Program-made: the position numbers and the translations under genes
The notes under the pieces: generated by a model
Told to the model about the DNA's origin: nothing
The model's database searches: none
The model's input: only the letters and a program-made list of their open reading frames with translations
Shown here: piece by piece, positions 16,239-24,447 of the stretch
How positions within the stretch are numbered: the first letter of the stretch is position 1
Layout: every line of letters starts with the position of its first letter
Origin: Chloroflexota bacterium
Lineage (GTDB): Bacteria > Chloroflexota > UBA6077 > FW602-bin22
Assembly (NCBI GenBank): GCA_004297775.1
Contig: SCUE01000001.1
Coordinates: 1 to 42,025 of the forward strand
Length of the DNA stretch: 42,025 nt
Direction: 5' to 3'

Positions 16239-16972
16239 GCGATCGCGGACTGAAGCGTCGTGAGGCCCTGCGCCACCCACGGTAGCCAGCTCGTGAAGAC
16301 GAAGCGCACGCCCAGATCGAGGTATCGCTCGCGGCTCGCATCGTTCACGAGCGTGCCGGCGATGCGGCCGGCCGAGACGATCTTTCGAATCGCGCCGTCG
16401 ATCGTCTCCTGCACCTCGGGATGCTCGTGGTGTCCGGTGTGTCCCATCGTCTGCGCGAGGTCGGACGGCGCGACGAAGAAGACGTCGATCCGCTCTTCCT
16501 TCAGGATCTCGTCGAGGTTGCGGATCGCCTCAATCTCCTCGATCAGGACCGTGACGAGGACTTCCTCGTTCGCCTTCTGGAAGTAGTTCTTGACGCCGTA
16601 CGAGCGTCGGCCGCTGAACATGCCGCGCAGTCCGAGCGGGCCGAAGCGGGCTGCCTCGCCGACTTGACGGGCGGCTTCCGCCGTGCACACGTGCGGCACC
16701 ACGATGCCTGAGGCACCGCGATCGAGCGCGCGGGTGATCATCCACGGCTCGCCGGCGCTGATGCGAACGATCGACGCCACGCCCCACAGATCGCAGGCGC
16801 GCGACAGATCGCCGATATCGTCCCAATCGACCGGACCATGTTCGCCTTCGAACCAGATGCCGTCGGCGCCAAACTGCGCCAGGTATTCGGTCATGTCGGG
16901 GCTGTGATGCCCGCTGATGACGCTGACGGTCTTGCCTTCAAGCAGTTTTCGACGCATTGCGACTTCGGCCAC
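16223..16972 (-). CDS. HpcH/HpaI-family aldolase
   Basis: 249 residues of the class II pyruvate aldolase family. The catalytic His45 is in 'GEHGPVDWDD', Arg70 in 'IVRISAGEP', and metal ligands Glu146 and Asp171 are in 'VLIEEIEA' and 'APSDLAQTMG'. Members cleave 2-keto-3-deoxy sugar acids or 4-hydroxy-2-ketoheptanedioate into pyruvate and an aldehyde. Here the nearby aldonate dehydratase (13077) and GarR-like reductase (17884) suggest a 2-keto-3-deoxy sugar acid. I set the start at GTG 16972, seven bases after an AAGGAG site; a longer open frame to 17140 adds 56 Arg-rich residues of no family resemblance. A decayed relative lies at 36704-37454. Confidence 0.87.
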   Translation of the reverse strand: MAEVAMRRKLLEGKTVSVISGHHSPDMTEYLAQFGADGIWFEGEHGPVDWDDIGDLSRACDLWGVASIVRISAGEPWMITRALDRGASGIVVPHVCTAEAARQVGEAARFGPLGLRGMFSGRRSYGVKNYFQKANEEVLVTVLIEEIEAIRNLDEILKEERIDVFFVAPSDLAQTMGHTGHHEHPEVQETIDGAIRKIVSAGRIAGTLVNDASRERYLDLGVRFVFTSWLPWVAQGLTTLQSAIAARNR

Positions 16973-17142
16973 TGGACGCTCCTTGCCCGATCGGGCGCGG
17001 AGGATGGTACGACGATTGGCGGCGGAGCGCGTGCGGCGCCGACTCGCCCAGGCGTTGGTGGATCGATCATTCGCCGAAGCAGTCAGAGGTCTCACAGCGG
17101 GTGCCGAATGGTATGATCGAACCGAGAGTACATTAGCCAAGA

Positions 17143-17451
17143 ATGGACAGCATCAACGTTCGCGATGTCCCGGACCTGGAACGGGTCGCCGATGAGGTTC
17201 GACGCACCGGACGACCGCGCGTGCTCCGCCGGGACAGTGAAAAACTCGCGATCGTGATGCCCGTGCACGACCACGATACGCCGACGATCTTGGACGATCC
17301 TCATCGTATCTGGTCTGGTTACGACCCCGACCGCGTCCGCGCCGCATTCGCCGCGACTATGGGCAGTTGGCGCGACCTGGACACCGACAAGATGATCGCC
17401 GATCTCTACCGCGCCCGCGAGGAGGGGTCGAGGCCGGTCGATCGCCCCTGA
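17143..17451 (+). CDS. Antitoxin of a PIN-type toxin-antitoxin pair
   Basis: 102 residues. The N-terminus 'MDSINVRDVPDLERVADEVRRTGRPRVLRRDSEKLAIVMP' resembles Phd/YefM-like or related antitoxins that form a dimeric DNA-binding head. The C-terminal half ('WSGYDPDRVRAAFAATMGSWRDLDTDKMIADLYRAREEG') would wrap the toxin, like other antitoxins with an acidic or aromatic tail. Its TGA overlaps the toxin ATG by one base (TGATG), which ensures coupled synthesis. Autorepression by the complex is expected from the family. A TATGAT-like -10 lies about 25 bases upstream, between it and the divergent aldolase gene. ATG at 17143 is the family-consistent start. Confidence 0.75.
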   Translation: MDSINVRDVPDLERVADEVRRTGRPRVLRRDSEKLAIVMPVHDHDTPTILDDPHRIWSGYDPDRVRAAFAATMGSWRDLDTDKMIADLYRAREEGSRPVDRP

Positions 17452-17843
17452 TGTCCTACCTGCTCGACGCCGATTGGGTGATCCAGGCGCTCCGCGGGCG
17501 TGAACCGGTTGTTTCGCTATTGCCAGCCCTGGCAGACCAAGGGCTCGCCATCTGTCCGGTGACGATCGCCGAAGTGTACGAGGGTGCGTTCGGAGTTTCT
17601 GACCACCAGGCTCACCTCGCGACGTACCGCCGGTTCCTGGCCCCAGTTCCGGTCCTGCCGTTACACGGTGGGGCACTTGAGCATTTCGCCCGTATCAGGT
17701 CCGACCTACGCGCTCGCGGCCAACTCATTCCGGACTTCGATCTCTTGGTTGCGGCGACCGCACTCCACTACGGCCTCACGTTGCTGACCTTCAATGTCCG
17801 ACCCTTTGGGCGCATTCCAGAGCTTGATATCTACAACGTCTAG
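17451..17843 (+). CDS. PIN-domain toxin (VapC-like ribonuclease)
   Basis: 130 residues. Acidic residues in PIN order are Asp6 ('YLLDADWV'), Glu41 ('TIAEVYEG') and Asp95/Asp97 ('IPDFDLLVAATAL'), and the last motif is 'TFNVRPFGRIPEL', where the frequent Asp is Asn, a common variant. VapC toxins cleave tRNA or rRNA with Mg2+ and halt translation until the antitoxin is restored. The start overlaps the antitoxin stop. The pair is intact with no sign of decay. It could act as a stabilisation or stress module; there is no mobile element directly at either side. Confidence 0.85.
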   Translation: MSYLLDADWVIQALRGREPVVSLLPALADQGLAICPVTIAEVYEGAFGVSDHQAHLATYRRFLAPVPVLPLHGGALEHFARIRSDLRARGQLIPDFDLLVAATALHYGLTLLTFNVRPFGRIPELDIYNV

Positions 17844-17883
17844 ACCGCCGTCGGCGCGGGCAGTCCGACTCCGTCGAACACCG

Positions 17884-18744
17884 TTACGCGCCATCCAGAA
17901 ACGTCTTGATGACCGCCGCGTAGTCGAGGCCGGCCAGGCCGCGCGCCATCGCTTCCTCGTAGGCGGCAACGGCGGCCTTGCCAGCCGGCCCGATCGTCCC
18001 GAGCGAGCGGGACTCAGCGGCGTACAGGCGCAGGTCTTTCATCAAGAGGCGTAGCGCGAAGGTCGGAGTGAAGTCGTCCGTCAGGACGTAGTCCTTGATC
18101 GTCCGGCGCAGCATGGCGCTGTCGCCAGTCGCGGCGCTGACGACTTCGAGCAGCGTCTCCGGCGCGATGCCGCTCTCGCGCGCGAACCGAACGGCCTCGG
18201 CGGCGGCGACGACGTGCGCGCCGACGAGCATCTGGTTCGCCAGCTTCACGACCGATCCTGAGCCGACCGACCCGCAATGGACGAGCCGACCGGAAAACGT
18301 CTCGAAGCAGGGCCGCGCCCGCGCGAACGCCTCCGCCGAGCCGCCGACCATCACCGCCAGCGTGCCAGCCTCGGCGCCGCCCGGACCGCCCGACACAGGC
18401 GCATCGAGAAACGCCGCGCCGCGCTCGGCTAGCTTTTCGGCCAGTCGCCGCGCCGTGGCCGGATCGATCGTGCTGAGATCGACGAAGATGTGGTTCGGAC
18501 GGGCGTCACCCAGCGCGCTTACTACCACGGACTCGACATCGCCAGGCATCGGTAGGCTCGTGAAGATCACGTCTGCCCGCGCGACGACATCGGACACCGA
18601 GGTCGCGGCGTGGCCGCCAACCGCGACGACCCGCTCGACGGTCGCGCGATCGATATCGAACACGGCCGGCGGGAATCCGCCGCCGACCAGCCGGCGCGCG
18701 AATCGACTGCCCATCGTGCCAAGGCCGATCAAGCCGGTTCGCAT
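17884..18744 (-). CDS. 3-hydroxyisobutyrate/tartronate-semialdehyde reductase family dehydrogenase
   Basis: 286 residues of the beta-hydroxyacid dehydrogenase family. The N-terminal Rossmann motif is 'GLIGLGTMGSRFARRLV', the substrate signature 'DAPVSGGPGGAEAGTLAVMVGG' (114-135), and the catalytic Lys167 is in 'GSVVKLANQMLVG'. It uses NAD(P) to interconvert a 3-hydroxy acid and its semialdehyde. GarR, which reduces tartronate semialdehyde in glucarate/galactarate breakdown, and 3-hydroxyisobutyrate dehydrogenase of valine breakdown are the best-known members. The aldolase at 16223 could supply tartronate semialdehyde, supporting a GarR-like role, but this is inference. It converges on the PIN toxin gene. 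Confidence 0.86.
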   Translation of the reverse strand: MRTGLIGLGTMGSRFARRLVGGGFPPAVFDIDRATVERVVAVGGHAATSVSDVVARADVIFTSLPMPGDVESVVVSALGDARPNHIFVDLSTIDPATARRLAEKLAERGAAFLDAPVSGGPGGAEAGTLAVMVGGSAEAFARARPCFETFSGRLVHCGSVGSGSVVKLANQMLVGAHVVAAAEAVRFARESGIAPETLLEVVSAATGDSAMLRRTIKDYVLTDDFTPTFALRLLMKDLRLYAAESRSLGTIGPAGKAAVAAYEEAMARGLAGLDYAAVIKTFLDGA

Positions 18745-18980
18745 GTCATCGCTCCACTTACGTCAACACGAATCCCTGAGGACAAGATGGAGGATACATC
18801 GGTCCCCTTACCGAACGGTTCACGCGGCCGTCGGCATCGCTCAAGAAACGTGTCCTCGCACGCACTCAGCGGTCCGATCGATGCGATCGGACCGGCCCGG
18901 CGGCGGCCGGCAATTCGTCGCGGCATGGCGTCACAGTGCCCGGCGCCACTATCCTGCCGCGCGTGGGTGAAGCGGCAACC

Positions 18981-19520
18981 GTGACTCATACCGAGCGGTT
19001 CGTCGACCGGTCGGCTCGCCTGGGCGTCAGCGTGACCCATACGATGCCGGGCGACATCGCATCGGCGGTCGCTCGGATCGCCGCGGCCGTGAGCGCGCGT
19101 CGGGCCGTCGTGTCCGCCGACGTCGGCCCCGAACGCGGATGCATCGTCGCCGCGCTGGAAGCGAGCGGCGTCGCGATCCTCGACGGCACGAGGGCGGCCG
19201 AGGTCGAGTCGATGGATCTCGGCGTCACCGGCGCCGCGTTCGCGGTCGCTGAGTCGGGCTCGATCGCGGTTGTCGGACGCGACCGCCTGGCGCGATTCGC
19301 CACGATGCTACCGCCCGTGCACATCGCCATCCTCCGCGAGTCGGACATCGTGCCGACGCTCGACGAGGCTGGCGAGCGACTGGAGTCGGCGCTGCGCAAC
19401 GGCGCGCGCATCGCCTCGCTGGTCGCCGGGCCGAGCCGAACCGCCGACGTAGAGAAGACACTCGCGGTCGGCGTCCACGGACCGCGCGAGGTTCACATCA
19501 TCCTGGTCGGCGAAGATTGA
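18981..19520 (+). CDS. lutC: LutC-like LUD-domain protein of lactate oxidation
   Basis: About 179 residues of the LUD (lactate utilisation, DUF162) family. The domain's core 'AAFAVAESGSIAVVGRDRLARFATMLPPVHIAILRESDIVPTL' and the 'GPSRTADVEKTLAVGVHGPREVHIILVG' C-terminus are clear. LutC is a subunit of the LutABC L-lactate dehydrogenase complex, feeding electrons toward the respiratory chain. The frame is open from GTG 18936; I prefer GTG 18981, where the family's helix begins, although GTG 18963 is also possible and no ribosome site decides it. The fused LutB-LutA gene starts 96 bases downstream. The spacer contains an imperfect copy of the region around the next gene's start. Confidence 0.82.
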   Translation: MTHTERFVDRSARLGVSVTHTMPGDIASAVARIAAAVSARRAVVSADVGPERGCIVAALEASGVAILDGTRAAEVESMDLGVTGAAFAVAESGSIAVVGRDRLARFATMLPPVHIAILRESDIVPTLDEAGERLESALRNGARIASLVAGPSRTADVEKTLAVGVHGPREVHIILVGED

Positions 19521-19652
19521 GGCAGTGATGGCGGCGACGATGGCTCGACGGCCGGCCATGACCGGCCCGGAATCGCGGCGGCGCTTACGTGGCGGCGCGT
19601 CAACAAGGTTGAGGCAGTGATAGCGACCACGCTGGCTCGACTGGCCGTCATG
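19517..19652 (+). repeat. Imperfect direct repeat spanning the lutC stop and the lutBA start
   Basis: Bases 19517-19560 recur at 19609-19652 with about 36 of 44 identical, starting TTGAGGCAGTGAT in both. The first copy holds the lutC stop codon, the second the GTG start of the lutBA fusion. Spacing is 92 bases. The first copy could start a short frame that ends in the second. Confidence 0.6.
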
Positions 19653-22151
19653 CTCGGCGCGGCTGGCGGCGGCATCGCGGCGGCGCGATTGCTCGCCGGC
19701 ATGACGTCGTCGGAGCGCTCCGCGATCGCGGCGCTCTTCAGCGCCGGCCTCGGCGTCGTCACCCAGGCCGCGCGTAAGGAAAGGCGGACCGCGTCGCCCC
19801 AGTCCATCGGCACGCCGTACCGGGCCGGGCCATTGACCGACGATCCGTCACCCCTCACCCCGAATCAGCGCGGGCCGCACGGCGAGCCGCCAGCCGGCGA
19901 GATGCCGAATCGCCTCGCCTCGGCCCACCGCGCATTCGCCACTCGCCTCGATCTCGCGCTCGACACCGAGCAACTGCGCAAGAACCTCCTCTACTACCAG
20001 ACGACCTGGCGCGTCCAGCGGGACAATGCCTACGCCGAACTCGGACCGACCGTGGTCGCCGACGACGCGCCACGCGCTGACGAGGCGATCGATGCCGGCT
20101 TCCAGGCCGGTCGCCATCGGTTGGCCGCGATCAAGGATGACGTCATCGCCCGGATGGACGATCACGTCGCCACGTTTCGGCGCGCGGCCGAGGCGAACGG
20201 CATCACGGTCTACGAAGCGGCCGACGCGGCCGACGCCAATCGATACGTCGTCGAGCTCGCTCGGCGTCACGGACTTCGTCGCGCGATCAAGAGCAAATCG
20301 ATGGTCTCGGAGGAGATGCATCTGAACCACGCGCTGGAAGACGCCGACATCGCGGTCGTCGAAACCGACTTCGGCGAATGGATCGTCCAGCTAGACCACG
20401 ATCGGCCGGGGCACATGATCTCGCCGATCGCGCACAAGAATCGGTACGAGGTCGGCGCCGTCATCTCCAAGGGCACCGGCGTTGCCACGACCGGCGAGGA
20501 TATCGGCGAACTCGCTTCGATCGCGCGGCAGCAAATTCGACGGGCCTTCCTCGAAGCCGATCTCGGCATCAGTGGCGCAAACGCGCTCATTTCCTCGTCC
20601 GGGGCGATCATGCTCGTGACCAACGAGGGCAACGCTCGCCTCGTCACAAGCCTGCCGCGCGTCCACGTCGCGATCTGCGGCCCCGAGAAGATCGTGCCGG
20701 ACATGGCCGCCGCGATGCTCCAGGTGCGCCTCCTCGCGCGCTCCGGTACCGGCCAGACGCAGTCCGTCTACACGACGTTCGTCAACGGTCCGGACGCACC
20801 CGAGCGGGAGGTGCATATCGTCCTGCTCGACAACGGGCGCTCGAAGTTGCGGGAGGATCCGGCCGTCGCGTCGGCCCTGCGCTGCATCCGCTGTGGCGCC
20901 TGCGCCAATGTCTGCCCACCGTACGGCGTCGTCGCCGGCCACGCCTTCGGCTACATCTACGCCGGCGCGATCGGCCTCGTCACGACCGCGTTCCACCACG
21001 GGCTCGAAAACGTGGCCGACGCGCAGGGGCTCTGCTTGCAGTGCAACGCCTGCGCGACCGTCTGCCCGGTCGAGATTCCGCTGCCGCGACAGATTCTCAG
21101 CCTGCGCGAGCGCGTCGCCGACGTGGCTGGGATGCCACCGCTGAAGCGCGCCGCGCTGGCGGTGTGGCGGGAGCCACGCATTTTCGATCGCGCCGCGCGT
21201 ATCGCCGGCGCCCTGGCGGCGCCGCTTGCAACCGACGATCCGACGCACGGCCGCCTGCTGACGCGGCTGCCACTGGGCGATGACCAGTCCTGGCGCACGC
21301 CGCCGGCGCCGGCCCGCCGGCCGGCGCGCGATTCCCTGAAGGTTCCGCCGCCGGCGAAGGCCGGACCGTTCGCGGACAGCGCGGCAGCCGGGACGCGCGT
21401 CGCTTACTTCATCCAGTGCCTGACCGATCGCCTCTATCCCGAGATGGCCCAGGCAGCGGTCGCCGTCATCGCCGCCTGCGCCGCGCAGGTCGTCGTTCCG
21501 ACCGATCAGCATTGCTGCGGCCTGATGGCGGACGATTCCGGCGATCGCGCCGGCGCGGTCGCGCTGGCCAAGGCGACGATCGAAACGCTCGAACGCGGTC
21601 AGGCCGACTGGATCGTCACCGGCGCGACCAGTTGCGCGATCGCGATCGTTCACGACTACCCGCGCCTGCTGGCCGACGAGCCGGACTGGCTCGAACGCGC
21701 CCGGCGGATCGGCCAGCGGACCGCCGACCTCACGTCGTTCCTGACGAAGGTCGCGCGCGTTCCGAGCGGCCAATTCGCTCATCTTCCGCGCCATCCGGTC
21801 ACGCTGCACAACTTCTGCGGCGCGCAGAACGTCCTGATGCTGCGCGACGAGCCGCGCGCGCTCATCCGCGATGTCCTCGGCTTCGAGCTGGTTGAAATGG
21901 AGGAGTCCGGCGTCTGCTGTGGGTTCGGCGGCTCGTTCGCACTCGATCATCCGCGGGTCGCCCGCCACGTGACCGGACGCAAGCTCGCCAATATCGCCGC
22001 CACCGGCGTCGCGACGGTCGTGGCTGACAACCCCGGCTGCATCGGCCATATGCGCGGCGCGCTCCATGCGGCCGGAAAAGCGACCCGCGTGCGACACACG
22101 GCCGAACTGATCGCGGATCGGCTACGCGAATACCGGCCGCCCCCGGCGTGA
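19617..22151 (+). CDS. LutB-LutA fusion: iron-sulfur lactate utilisation protein
   Basis: 844 residues. Residues 1-95 are an unusual extension: an Ala/Gly-rich helix then a polar Pro-rich linker; an ATG at 19902 (Met96) is an alternative start where LutB/LldF homology begins. Residues 96-405 are a LUD domain. Residues 423-433 and 473-483 each hold a C-X2-C-X2-C-X3-C ferredoxin motif for two [4Fe-4S] clusters. Residues about 600-840 are a LutA/GlcF-type region with two CCG motifs ('HCCGLMADD' near 634, 'GVCCGFGG' near 766). LutA and LutB are normally separate. The fused chain would carry most of the L-lactate (or glycolate-type) dehydrogenase with LutC upstream, at the inner face of the membrane. 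Confidence 0.88.
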   Translation: MIATTLARLAVMLGAAGGGIAAARLLAGMTSSERSAIAALFSAGLGVVTQAARKERRTASPQSIGTPYRAGPLTDDPSPLTPNQRGPHGEPPAGEMPNRLASAHRAFATRLDLALDTEQLRKNLLYYQTTWRVQRDNAYAELGPTVVADDAPRADEAIDAGFQAGRHRLAAIKDDVIARMDDHVATFRRAAEANGITVYEAADAADANRYVVELARRHGLRRAIKSKSMVSEEMHLNHALEDADIAVVETDFGEWIVQLDHDRPGHMISPIAHKNRYEVGAVISKGTGVATTGEDIGELASIARQQIRRAFLEADLGISGANALISSSGAIMLVTNEGNARLVTSLPRVHVAICGPEKIVPDMAAAMLQVRLLARSGTGQTQSVYTTFVNGPDAPEREVHIVLLDNGRSKLREDPAVASALRCIRCGACANVCPPYGVVAGHAFGYIYAGAIGLVTTAFHHGLENVADAQGLCLQCNACATVCPVEIPLPRQILSLRERVADVAGMPPLKRAALAVWREPRIFDRAARIAGALAAPLATDDPTHGRLLTRLPLGDDQSWRTPPAPARRPARDSLKVPPPAKAGPFADSAAAGTRVAYFIQCLTDRLYPEMAQAAVAVIAACAAQVVVPTDQHCCGLMADDSGDRAGAVALAKATIETLERGQADWIVTGATSCAIAIVHDYPRLLADEPDWLERARRIGQRTADLTSFLTKVARVPSGQFAHLPRHPVTLHNFCGAQNVLMLRDEPRALIRDVLGFELVEMEESGVCCGFGGSFALDHPRVARHVTGRKLANIAATGVATVVADNPGCIGHMRGALHAAGKATRVRHTAELIADRLREYRPPPA

Positions 22152-22183
22152 GCCGGCGCGACCGGACCGGGTGAGGCGAGTCC

Positions 22184-23416
22184 GTGTTCCGAAACGTCGC
22201 GCTCTTTCGCGATCGCGGGTTCGCGACGTTCTGGGTCGCGACCCTTGCGTACTCGGCCGCGCAGTGGATGGAGCGCGTCATCACCGGTTGGCTGGCGCTC
22301 GGTCTGGGCGGCGACGCCTTCGCGGTTGGCGTCGTTCTGGCCGCGCGATTGGTCCCGTTCGTCGTGTTCGGATTGGTCGCCGGTAGCGTCGCCGATCGGT
22401 TCTCGCGCCGGTGGATCCTCATCACCGTCGCGATCGCGGCCGCGCTCGTCAACCTGTCGTTGGCGGCGTTTCTCGCGCGCGATCAGGTAACGCTCGTTCT
22501 CCTCATTGTCATCGGATTCGTGACCGGCGTCATTCAGGTCTTCGACCTGACCTCGCGAGGCGCATTCGCGGTCGATCTGGTCGGACGCGAGCACGCCGCG
22601 CCGGCGATCGCGCTGAACGCGGTCGGCCTCCGATTCTTCGGCGCCGTCGGCGCGTTTGCCGGCGGCATCGTGATACCGACGCTCGGATCAGCTTGGGGAT
22701 ACGTCGTCGTCGCCGGATTGTTCCTCCTCTCGGCGGCGCTCGTCGTGGTAGTGCGTCCGACCGCCCGAACCGCGCGCGCCGACGTGTTGACGGAACCACT
22801 CGCCGGGATGGTCGCCGGAACGGCGCGTCTCATCTGGCGGAACCCGGCTGTACGGATGGTGGTGATCGCGTCGGTCGCGTCCGAACTGTTCGGCTACTCG
22901 CATCAGGCCGCGCTGCCGTCGCTGGCCCGCGACGCGCTGGCGATCGGTCCCGAGGGCCTGGGCGCGCTGACAGCCGCGGCGTCGATCGGCGCGACGATCT
23001 CCGTCGTGGTCCTGTCCGTCATTCCGGCGACGACCGCGCGCCCACCGCTACTGACGTTGACGCTGGCGATCTGGGGAGTCACCCTGGCTGGCCTCGGCCT
23101 CACGTCCGCGCCCTGGCTTGCACTCGCGTTCATGCTCGGCGTTGGCGCGTGCGCCTCGGCGATCGACGTCCTGCAGCAGACGATCGCGCAGATGGCCGTG
23201 CCCGATCGCGAGCGAGGCCGCGCCACCGGAGTCTGGGTGTTCAGCATCGGCCTGAACGTGATCGGTCTACTGCAAGTTGGTGCAATCGTATCTATCCTCG
23301 GGCCGGCGGTCGCGCTGGTTGGCAACGGTCTGGGCGCAATCACCGCCGCGATCGTGATCGCGACCCTGAATCCGCGGTATCGCTGGCGCGGCCGCCCCAG
23401 CATCGTCGGCGCCTGA
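22184..23416 (+). CDS. MFS transporter (EntS/MFS_3-like exporter)
   Basis: 410 residues with about 12 transmembrane helices. 'GLVAGSVADRFSRRWILITV' between helices 2 and 3 is the MFS signature loop, and 'DRERGRATGVWVF' marks the second-half loop. The opening 'FRNVALFRDRGFATFWVATLAYSAAQWMERVITGWLAL' is typical of the MFS_3 group (EntS enterobactin exporter, tetracycline/macrolide efflux relatives). Substrate is not predictable. GTG at 22184 follows a GTGAGGCGAG stretch and begins 32 bases after lutBA, so it could be co-transcribed; a lactate permease role is possible from context but the subfamily argues against it. Confidence 0.85.
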   Translation: MFRNVALFRDRGFATFWVATLAYSAAQWMERVITGWLALGLGGDAFAVGVVLAARLVPFVVFGLVAGSVADRFSRRWILITVAIAAALVNLSLAAFLARDQVTLVLLIVIGFVTGVIQVFDLTSRGAFAVDLVGREHAAPAIALNAVGLRFFGAVGAFAGGIVIPTLGSAWGYVVVAGLFLLSAALVVVVRPTARTARADVLTEPLAGMVAGTARLIWRNPAVRMVVIASVASELFGYSHQAALPSLARDALAIGPEGLGALTAAASIGATISVVVLSVIPATTARPPLLTLTLAIWGVTLAGLGLTSAPWLALAFMLGVGACASAIDVLQQTIAQMAVPDRERGRATGVWVFSIGLNVIGLLQVGAIVSILGPAVALVGNGLGAITAAIVIATLNPRYRWRGRPSIVGA

Positions 23417-23435
23417 TCGACGCACTTCAGTCTGG

Positions 23436-23454
23436 GCTTGCGCACAGCGTAAGC
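23436..23454. promoter_or_regulatory. Operator-like inverted repeat before the ArsR-family gene
   Basis: GCTTGCGC-ACA-GCGTAAGC is an 8-bp inverted repeat with one mismatch, ending 19 bases before the ArsR-like start. Dyads of this size just upstream are typical binding sites for autoregulating ArsR repressors. No binding evidence. Confidence 0.4.
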
Positions 23455-23473
23455 AATCGCTAACTTTACGTGC

Positions 23474-23794
23474 GTGGACGCGGCGTTACGCGCGATCGCC
23501 GAACCTCGGCGGCGTGAAATCCTTCGGCTGATCGGGCCGAACGAGGTCCCGGCTGGCGAGATCGCGTCCCACTTCTCGGTGTCGCGGCCGGCTATCTCGC
23601 AGCACCTGCGCATCCTGGCCGACGCCGGTCTCGTTGAAGAACGACGCGCCGGAACGCGCCGGCTCTATCGCCTGCGTCTCGAGGGTCTGTCCGAGATCCA
23701 GGAATATCTGGCCGGCTTCTGGTCGGGACGATTGAATCTGCTGAAGGCCGCCGCCGAGGCGGCCGAGCGCGATGGGAGAACCGCGGTTGACTGA
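23474..23794 (+). CDS. ArsR-family winged-helix regulator
   Basis: 106 residues. The helix-turn-helix is 'VPAGEIASHFSVSRPAISQHLRILADAGLVEERRAGTRRLYRL' (about 25-68), the classic ArsR wing ending in an RRLYRL strand. No Cys-rich metal site is visible, so it belongs to the non-metal branch that pairs with SRPBCC/AHSA1 genes (SdpR-like). It overlaps the next gene by 23 bases, and both are probably under its own control through the dyad upstream. GTG at 23474 starts the family's usual N-terminal helix. Confidence 0.88.
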   Translation: MDAALRAIAEPRRREILRLIGPNEVPAGEIASHFSVSRPAISQHLRILADAGLVEERRAGTRRLYRLRLEGLSEIQEYLAGFWSGRLNLLKAAAEAAERDGRTAVD

Positions 23795-24239
23795 GCCACC
23801 GGGCGCAATTGTTCAGGAAATCGAAATCGCGGCCCGGCCGGAGACGGTGTTCCCGTTTCTGATCGATCCCGACCGCATGTGCCAGTGGATGGGCGCCACC
23901 GCGACGCTCGATCCTCGTCCAGGCGGAGTCTGGAGCGTCGATATCAACGAAAAGTACCGTGCGCGCGGCGCGTTCGTGCACGTCGAACCTCCAACGCGAG
24001 TCGTCTTCACCTGGGGATGGGAGGACACGCCGACCGTGCCGCCCGGCTCGTCGCAAGTGGAAATCACTCTCACACCGCGCGGAACTGGCACCCTACTCCG
24101 GCTGGTTCACTCAGGGCTCGTCGCGGACACACACGCGGATCACACCAAGGGGTGGACGCACTACCTGGCTCGGCTGGCAACGGTCGCCGCCGGGGGCGAT
24201 CCCGGCCCCGACCCGAATGCCGCGATGGCATCGACGTAG
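23772..24239 (+). CDS. SRPBCC/AHSA1-family protein
   Basis: 155 residues with the START-like helix-grip fold of the AHSA1 group: 'IVQEIEIAARPETVFPFLIDPDRMCQWMG' at the N-terminus, 'PGGVWSVDI' and 'PTRVVFTWGWE' strands, and a C-terminal helix 'HTKGWTHYLARLATVAAGG'. These proteins bind hydrophobic ligands in a central cavity; many are encoded beside ArsR regulators, as here, but their role is mostly unknown. It overlaps the regulator gene by 23 bases. A 208-base stretch follows (24240-24447) in which I see no gene. Confidence 0.84.
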   Translation: MGEPRLTEPPGAIVQEIEIAARPETVFPFLIDPDRMCQWMGATATLDPRPGGVWSVDINEKYRARGAFVHVEPPTRVVFTWGWEDTPTVPPGSSQVEITLTPRGTGTLLRLVHSGLVADTHADHTKGWTHYLARLATVAAGGDPGPDPNAAMAST

Positions 24240-24447
24240 CGGCGAGGCGCGTTGCTGCCGCCAATCCCTGGCCGTGGGAACGTGGCGCCGGTATCACCAG
24301 AACATGATTGGCCTCATGGCTAAGTTCCCAGTGAGCACCTGTGCCGCAGGGGTGGTCTGCCAGTGTGCTCGTGGCGTATGCGGCGGACCGGAAGGACGAC
24401 TTGGTTGGCGGGGTACACGTCGCGGGCTGACGACTGTCACGACTGAC

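Noticed and set aside
16973..17140. N-terminal extension of the HpcH/HpaI aldolase to 17140
   Set aside because: The extra 56 residues are Arg/Ser-rich with no family match, and a GTG with an AAGGAG site stands exactly where the homology begins.
20391..22097. Long open frame on the minus strand across lutBA
   Set aside because: Same GC-driven shadow effect; the plus strand carries clear Fe-S and CCG motifs, the minus-strand text has none.
23959..24447. Extension of the SDR-like gene upstream to 23959
   Set aside because: The upstream part overlaps the SRPBCC gene in another frame and is Arg/Ser-rich shadow text; the Rossmann motif starts right after GTG 24448.
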